The translations under genes were made by a program, and so were the position numbers. The notes below the pieces were generated by a model. It saw nothing but the letters and a program-made list of their open reading frames with translations, did not search any database and had not been told where the DNA came from. 51,818 nucleotides of DNA from Chitinophaga pinensis (GTDB taxonomy: Bacteria; Planctomycetota; Phycisphaerae; Phycisphaerales; SM1A02), in contig CALQCP020000002.1 in assembly GCA_943329105.2 (NCBI GenBank), positions 1 to 51,818 of the forward strand, given 5' to 3'. The first letter of the stretch is position 1. The number at the start of each line of letters is the position of its first letter. Of the stretch, positions 46,483-51,818 are shown piece by piece.

Positions 46483-49182
46483 TCACTGGCATGCACCCCA
46501 GGCGCTTAAGAGCCGCCCAAGATCTATACCGTCTACTACGCCGCTGCCGTCCAGGTCGCCAGGGCCAGAGAGTCCCCAAGAGCTCAGCATCAACCCAAGG
46601 TCCTCGCCACCAACCACGCCGTTTCGCGCGTTGATTGGGGCAATGTCCGCTGGGCACGCACCTGGGTAACTGTTCGGATCGGATGGATCAGTACCCGCAA
46701 TCACCTCGTCGCGGTCGAGCGCGCCATCTCCGTCACGATCAATACCCAGTCGACGCGCCATGCCCGGAGGCACCAGTGTGTAGGTGACTTCGTTGCCACT
46801 GGTGGCACCAGCAAGCAGGGCGGCGGCGCTGATGGTCTCGCCAGTACGGTCGCTCACAAAGCTGCCGGATTGCAGCAGCCAACCGCGCGCCACGCCGTCA
46901 CGATTTCCCTTGGCAATCAAGCCAACTTGCGTGCTCTGGCTAGTGGCCAACGTCATGAGCTGCGTAATACGCGCACTGTCATCGCCACTTCCACCCGCAT
47001 TACGCGCGGTGACTTGCTGGCCCGCGCCAGCATGCGTGTCGGTACCGAAACTCAACAGGAAGGCCTCCACATCGCGCCGTTGCGTGGCACCGGTGGCACC
47101 AGCAGGGAATCGGAAGCCAATGTTGAGAACATCCTGCAGCGTTGCTTCATCGCCACCGTGATCGAACCCGAAGCCGCGGTTGTTGACCAGCGAACTCTTG
47201 TTGGCGCCAATCTTTCGATACGTGTCGCGCAGCGGAGCATTCTTGCGGTTCTGCGGCTCGTTTGCCGGCGGTGGAGCCGGGATATCAACCTTCTGATTGG
47301 TGCCAGTGATCCCAGCGTGGCAATTGATGCACGTGACTCCGGGAGGCGCGCCAAAGAGTTGCGCGGTGTTAAAGATGGTCTGACCAGCAGTTGGATTACC
47401 CGTGCCGCCAGTACCAGTGACCACGCCACCAACGATCGGAATAGAAGTCTTCAGCGTGTTGTCAATGTTGCGGTTTGGGTTTGGTCCAAAGGTGAGCGAC
47501 GCAACATAGTGCTCCATGCTGGCCATCTCAGTGGTGGTGATCTGACTATCGCGCCCCTGCAAGTTGGTGTACGCCTCATTGAACTCAGCAAGATCATTCT
47601 TCTCGCCGCGCCAATGGAACGGCTCGGTGCCGATGATTCCAAAGAGCGTCTGCGTTGTCATCGGTCCCTTCATCGGGTGCCAACTGATGCAACCCGGTAC
47701 CTGGCACGATTCATCAAAGAGCTGCACGGTGCCTTGGGTATTACCAATGTCCCACGCCACGCGATCGCTCCGCGCATCCACATGGCACGATGCGCAGCTT
47801 GACTGCCCAAGGCCGGAGGTGAGATGCGTATCGAACAGGAACTTGCGCCCCTCCTTTACGGTGGCAGGCGTTGGATCATGGAACGCAATCCGCGCAATCT
47901 CAGAATTGGTGGCGGTGCTGACTGCAGACACCGATCCTTCAAATCGATTCAACACATAGAGCCGGCTGCCATCAGCATTCATGACAAGACCCGTTGGGCC
48001 TTCGCCAACATTAATGGTGGCAATGCGACCGCCGCCGGCGTCAAAGCCAATCACATTGTTGGAGCCAAGACCAGCAACCCACGTCGTGCCGTTGGGGCTG
48101 AATGCCACGCCGCGCGGATCACCAATCGACTGCAATCGATTGAGCACCGATGTGGTGGCGCTGGTGTACGTGAGGTGCGGATTCATATCAATCACCGTGC
48201 CCGGACCTGCGCCGCCAGCAAGGCGTGCCGCCACACACTTCACAAACACGCCATTGACATTCTGCTCAAAGCGCAGTTCGTTGCGTGATTCCATGCCGAT
48301 GGCAACCACATCGCCATTGGGCGCAGTGCCGATGCCGGCAACGATCGTCATGAGACCCTTCACGTAACTCACCGAGTTGGTCTGCGCGTTGATGACAGCA
48401 ATGTCGTTGTCGTGCTGGTCCCACGTGACAAAGCTGGTCCAGTTGCGATTGTTTCCATCAAGCCACTGGTTGGTGGTGGTGTTCTTACGAACGATTTGAC
48501 CAACCCTTGGCGCAGTGCCGTTCGATGCAGCCTTCGCGGGGCTGAAGGTGGTGCCAGCATTCGGAGGCGGATTCACGCCGCCGTACGGACCACTTGCCAG
48601 ACTCACCGTTGCGTGCGGCAACATGGTGGAGTGATTGCCCGATTCAAAGATGCCCAAGTAGACAGTGTTGCCATCGGCACTCGCAGTGAGTGCGCGCGGT
48701 TGACTGCCGGCAATCGCCACCGTTGTCACGGTCGCTGGGCTTGCAGCATCAACCACCGCCAGTCGCTCGGCAAGTGACAGTGAAACGAACGCCTTCTGCG
48801 GCGTGCCCGCAAAGACCACATCCGATGGCTCGTCGCCGATCAAGATGGTTCGGGTGACGCGCATGGTGGCAAGATCAACCACGCTGACGGAGTCAGAAAT
48901 CTGATTGACAACCCACGCCTCCGTTGCACTGCGCGCCCGCACCGACACGGGATCGAGTCCAACCGGAACCGAGCCGCGCTTCACCGGCGAGCCGCCCACA
49001 ACGTCGTACACCTCCAGGCGCGCATCGGCAGTATTCACGGCGAGCAGGACGAGTCCGTTTGGCGTGAGTTCAATGGGGTGCGATTGCGGTGATTCCCAAT
49101 TCACAAACGAGCCGGTCTGCGCAACAGCTGGCAGGGTGATGGCGAGTGCGGCGAGGGCGGATATGTGGAAAGTGGGGGTCAT
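46483..49182 (-). CDS. YVTN-type beta-propeller + cytochrome c-like protein with dockerin-like C-terminus
   Basis: Propeller motifs 'VVDLATMRVTRTILIGDEPSDVVFAG', 'INVGEGPTGLVMNADGSRLYVLNRFEGSVSAV'; haem sites 'CASCHVD' and 'CINCHAG'; C-terminus 'NGVVGGEDLGLMLSSWGLSGPGDLDGSGVVDGIDLGRLLSAWGACQ'. Confidence 0.85.
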   Translation of the reverse strand: MTPTFHISALAALAITLPAVAQTGSFVNWESPQSHPIELTPNGLVLLAVNTADARLEVYDVVGGSPVKRGSVPVGLDPVSVRARSATEAWVVNQISDSVSVVDLATMRVTRTILIGDEPSDVVFAGTPQKAFVSLSLAERLAVVDAASPATVTTVAIAGSQPRALTASADGNTVYLGIFESGNHSTMLPHATVSLASGPYGGVNPPPNAGTTFSPAKAASNGTAPRVGQIVRKNTTTNQWLDGNNRNWTSFVTWDQHDNDIAVINAQTNSVSYVKGLMTIVAGIGTAPNGDVVAIGMESRNELRFEQNVNGVFVKCVAARLAGGAGPGTVIDMNPHLTYTSATTSVLNRLQSIGDPRGVAFSPNGTTWVAGLGSNNVIGFDAGGGRIATINVGEGPTGLVMNADGSRLYVLNRFEGSVSAVSTATNSEIARIAFHDPTPATVKEGRKFLFDTHLTSGLGQSSCASCHVDARSDRVAWDIGNTQGTVQLFDESCQVPGCISWHPMKGPMTTQTLFGIIGTEPFHWRGEKNDLAEFNEAYTNLQGRDSQITTTEMASMEHYVASLTFGPNPNRNIDNTLKTSIPIVGGVVTGTGGTGNPTAGQTIFNTAQLFGAPPGVTCINCHAGITGTNQKVDIPAPPPANEPQNRKNAPLRDTYRKIGANKSSLVNNRGFGFDHGGDEATLQDVLNIGFRFPAGATGATQRRDVEAFLLSFGTDTHAGAGQQVTARNAGGSGDDSARITQLMTLATSQSTQVGLIAKGNRDGVARGWLLQSGSFVSDRTGETISAAALLAGATSGNEVTYTLVPPGMARRLGIDRDGDGALDRDEVIAGTDPSDPNSYPGACPADIAPINARNGVVGGEDLGLMLSSWGLSGPGDLDGSGVVDGIDLGRLLSAWGACQ

Positions 49183-49329
49183 TGCGGAGATTGTTGCCGT
49201 GGGGACTCATGCCGGGACAGAGAATCGGTGTCTGAAGTGTTTGAAGGACACTGATTCCGAAGTTCGTGGCAATAGCCAGACAATGCCACACAACGGGCCC
49301 CATGCGGCAACAGTCTGCCGAATTCGCAG

Positions 49330-50790
49330 TTACGAGCGCCGGCGAGAATTGTGGGTGGCCACCAGTGCGTCCCATTCCGGTCCAAACGCGGATTCGTAGT
49401 TCTTCCAGCGGCCGATCGAGGTTCGATTTATAGGGCGTCGGACTTGCTCATGGCTCAGGGTCAACACCGTGCGGGTGTTGTCCTCCGGGCGCAGCATGTC
49501 AGATTCCGGGGTAATTCCAAGCAACGCTGTGACGCGCTGCGCGTGCCCGTCCGGGTCTTCAATCAAGTCTTCGTACACAATCTCTTCGTGGCGAATCTTG
49601 AGTACCGAGAGTGCTTCCATGGAAAGCGCGCGTTCGGCAGTCATCACCTCGCGGATGCCGCCAAGCGACCCGGTCCACCCAAAGTGCTTGGGATTGAAAC
49701 TGGAGAGGTACAAGCTCACCGCCGTGTCTCGCGGATCACGCGTGATGTGCATGCAGCGCGCACCCGGAAGAATGGCTGCCACTGCAGGAAGCCAGTGCCA
49801 CGTCTGCAGCGACTTGTCTACCAGCCACGCCTTGCCTTCCACTTCCGGGGTCCGTGCGCCGGAGAGATAGTTGTTCTGAAATACAACCGCATCCTCTGCA
49901 CTGATGGTGCCAAGTCCCCGCGGCCACGCGCCAGCATGTACCAACGAATCTCCAAGCGCCGTGATCCCTTCGTACTCGCCGATTCCAGCGACGCATGAAT
50001 GGCGGTCAAGCATTTGCTCAAGGAGCGTTGTGCCACTGCGCGGCATGCCAACAATGAATGCAATTCCATCCACTTGCGGAACGCGCGGGTTGAACCATGC
50101 CTTGCCATTGGCAAGCAGCTGTCGCTGCGCATGCACATCCGCCTGCATGTCCGAAAGGTTGAACGGCGAGGCGGTGTTCTGGTGGATGTACGTTGCCAGT
50201 TCCCACGCGCGGCGATACTCGCCAGCGGAATCAAGCAGCTGGACTGCTTCAAATCCGGCGTTGCGCCGCATGGATACTTCGCCTGGTTCGCGGGCGATTG
50301 CCTCAAATTCACTCACGGCGCCTTCGCGGTCATCTTTCGCGCGCACGCGTGCCGCCATGATCCGGCCGCGCACATCCGTGAGCCACATGCCACCTTGCTC
50401 AACCAAGGCTTTCATTTCCGCACGCTTTCCGGTGCGGTGCAGAATGTCTGCCAGGAAGATCGTTGCATCCAGTGCGTTCGGCGCTTTGCGCGCAATCAGT
50501 ACGCGTAGGCGATCAATGGCCTTATCGCTGCGAGCGAGGTAGTGATCAACGATCGCCCACGCCATGCCAATGCGGTGGTCGCCCGTGATGAGGCGCTCCG
50601 CGCGTTCGAGCGCTTCTTCTGCAACTCGCAGGCGGTTCATACCGATCGCGCAACGTGCAACGCCAAGCCAGGCCTCGCCGTCGCGCGGGTTGCGGCGCAA
50701 CATATCGCCCGCAAGATGCTTGGCATTCATAAAGTCGCCGCGCTGCAGCAAGCGCTGAAGTTCTGCCCGTTGATTGACAGGAGGTGGCAT
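49330..50790 (-). CDS. TPR-containing sulfotransferase family protein
   Basis: 'FIVGMPRSGTTLLEQMLDRHSCVAGIGEYEG' PAPS-binding-type motif; 'MHITRDPRDTAVSLYLSSF'; TPR-like N-terminus. Confidence 0.88.
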   Translation of the reverse strand: MPPPVNQRAELQRLLQRGDFMNAKHLAGDMLRRNPRDGEAWLGVARCAIGMNRLRVAEEALERAERLITGDHRIGMAWAIVDHYLARSDKAIDRLRVLIARKAPNALDATIFLADILHRTGKRAEMKALVEQGGMWLTDVRGRIMAARVRAKDDREGAVSEFEAIAREPGEVSMRRNAGFEAVQLLDSAGEYRRAWELATYIHQNTASPFNLSDMQADVHAQRQLLANGKAWFNPRVPQVDGIAFIVGMPRSGTTLLEQMLDRHSCVAGIGEYEGITALGDSLVHAGAWPRGLGTISAEDAVVFQNNYLSGARTPEVEGKAWLVDKSLQTWHWLPAVAAILPGARCMHITRDPRDTAVSLYLSSFNPKHFGWTGSLGGIREVMTAERALSMEALSVLKIRHEEIVYEDLIEDPDGHAQRVTALLGITPESDMLRPEDNTRTVLTLSHEQVRRPINRTSIGRWKNYESAFGPEWDALVATHNSRRRS

Positions 50791-50843
50791 GGAGTAGTGA
50801 TGCTACTAGTGGCCGCCGCGCCGCCGCTCTGCGATTTGCGCGG

Positions 50844-51818
50844 TTAGTCCCACTCGGCGCCGAACGCCCACTCATAATTCTTCCAGCGCCCAATGGACGA
50901 TCGGTTGATCGGCTTGCGCACCTGCTCATGGCTCAGCGTCAGCACGGTGCGCGCGTTGGATTCCGGCGCAAGGACGGTCTCTTCCATGGCCAATCCCATG
51001 CGCTTCAGACATCGCTCCATATGTCCGCGTGGATCGGCAACCAAATCCTCGTAGACGATCGATTCGTGCGGGATTCCGAGCGCTTGCAACGCCTGCGGCA
51101 CCAGCGCCCGTTCGGCGGCGATGATGCGGCGGATGCTTCCCAACGAACTTGTCCAACCGACGTTCTTTGGATGAAAGTTCGAGAGAAACAGGCTGACTGC
51201 CGTGTCGCGCGGTTCGCGCATGATGTGAAAACACACGGCGCCCGGCATGACGGCGGCCACAGCGGGCAACCAGTGCCAGGTATTGAGTGACTTGTCGAAC
51301 ATCCACTGCGTATTGCCGCGCCGCATGGAAGCGATGCCGGACAGGTAGTTCTGCTGCATGGCGAGCGCTTCATCAGTGGGCAGCATGGCCAGTCCGGTTG
51401 GCCATGCGCCAGCGGAGATGACTGCAGTTCCAAGCGTGTTGATGCCGTCGTACTCGCCGATACCCGTCACCGCGGAATGACGATCAAGCATCTGTTCAAG
51501 CAGGGTGGTGCCACTGCGGGGCATGCCAACCACCAGCGCAACACCATTCACTGCGGGCGCGCGCGGCGTGAACCATGGCTTTCCGCGGGTGAGCAGCGCT
51601 GATTGTGCGTTGGCATCGGCAATCACGCCTTGAACGTCAAACTGCTCGCCGGTGGTGGCGTGCAGGTGTTCTGCCAGTGCGAAGGCGCGGCGGTACTCGC
51701 CGGCAGCGTCAAGCATGCGGACGGCGTCGAAGCCGGCGATGCGGCGTGCCAGGGCAAGCGCCTCGCTGCGTGCAAAGGCTTCCAGGCGGTCCGCGGTGCC
51801 AGCGGGGTCCGTCAGTGC
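50844..51818 (-). CDS. TPR-containing sulfotransferase family protein (paralog, truncated by window end)
   Basis: 'LVVGMPRSGTTLLEQMLDRHSAVTGIGEYDG'; reading frame stays open upstream of the ATG at 51716 with sequence matching the paralog. Confidence 0.85.
   Translation of the reverse strand, partial: ALTDPAGTADRLEAFARSEALALARRIAGFDAVRMLDAAGEYRRAFALAEHLHATTGEQFDVQGVIADANAQSALLTRGKPWFTPRAPAVNGVALVVGMPRSGTTLLEQMLDRHSAVTGIGEYDGINTLGTAVISAGAWPTGLAMLPTDEALAMQQNYLSGIASMRRGNTQWMFDKSLNTWHWLPAVAAVMPGAVCFHIMREPRDTAVSLFLSNFHPKNVGWTSSLGSIRRIIAAERALVPQALQALGIPHESIVYEDLVADPRGHMERCLKRMGLAMEETVLAPESNARTVLTLSHEQVRKPINRSSIGRWKNYEWAFGAEWD

Noticed and set aside
1-51818. Prophage, transposon or integron content
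   Set aside because: No integrase, transposase, phage structural genes or IS-type terminal repeats recognised.

Overview
Roughly 52 kb from a GC-rich bacterial chromosome. The exported-protein style (C-terminal VPAPGALALLGVAGLVGARKRR tails and [27 protein letters not shown] dockerin-like tails) looks like a planctomycete, probably Phycisphaerae-like; that placement is inference. I support about 37 protein genes, one tRNA-Gly(GCC), and several intrinsic terminators. Recognisable modules: the C-terminus of an ArnT-like glycosyltransferase; a type III PKS/FAD-oxidoreductase pair; an ABC-F ATPase; transglutaminase-like proteins; a GAF/GGDEF-like/EAL protein; two divergent thioredoxin-fold proteins; a YceI/membrane/DUF4105 cluster; an ActP-like symporter with DUF485 protein; a sialidase/GldA pair; an FdhF/YdeP-fdhD-mobA cluster; an MqsRA-like toxin-antitoxin pair; an orphan substrate-binding protein; a beta-propeller/multihaem-site protein; and two TPR-sulfotransferases. 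Thirteen exported proteins carry one of two mutually exclusive C-terminal tags (8 PEP-CTERM-like, 5 dockerin-like). Points I would look at first: an exported protein made of six exact 18-aa repeats; an MqsRA-like operon with a palindrome placing the toxin SD in a hairpin loop; a tandemly duplicated dockerin-tagged gene unit with duplicated leader and terminator; a 4-member paralog family in two tandem pairs with base-pair-compensated terminators; a Cys-rich 39-aa RCC1-like repeat protein; a DUF3857/transglutaminase protein whose second half lost the catalytic Cys and His; and recurrent short tandem duplications at gene ends. All family names come from motif recognition by eye; no searches were run.
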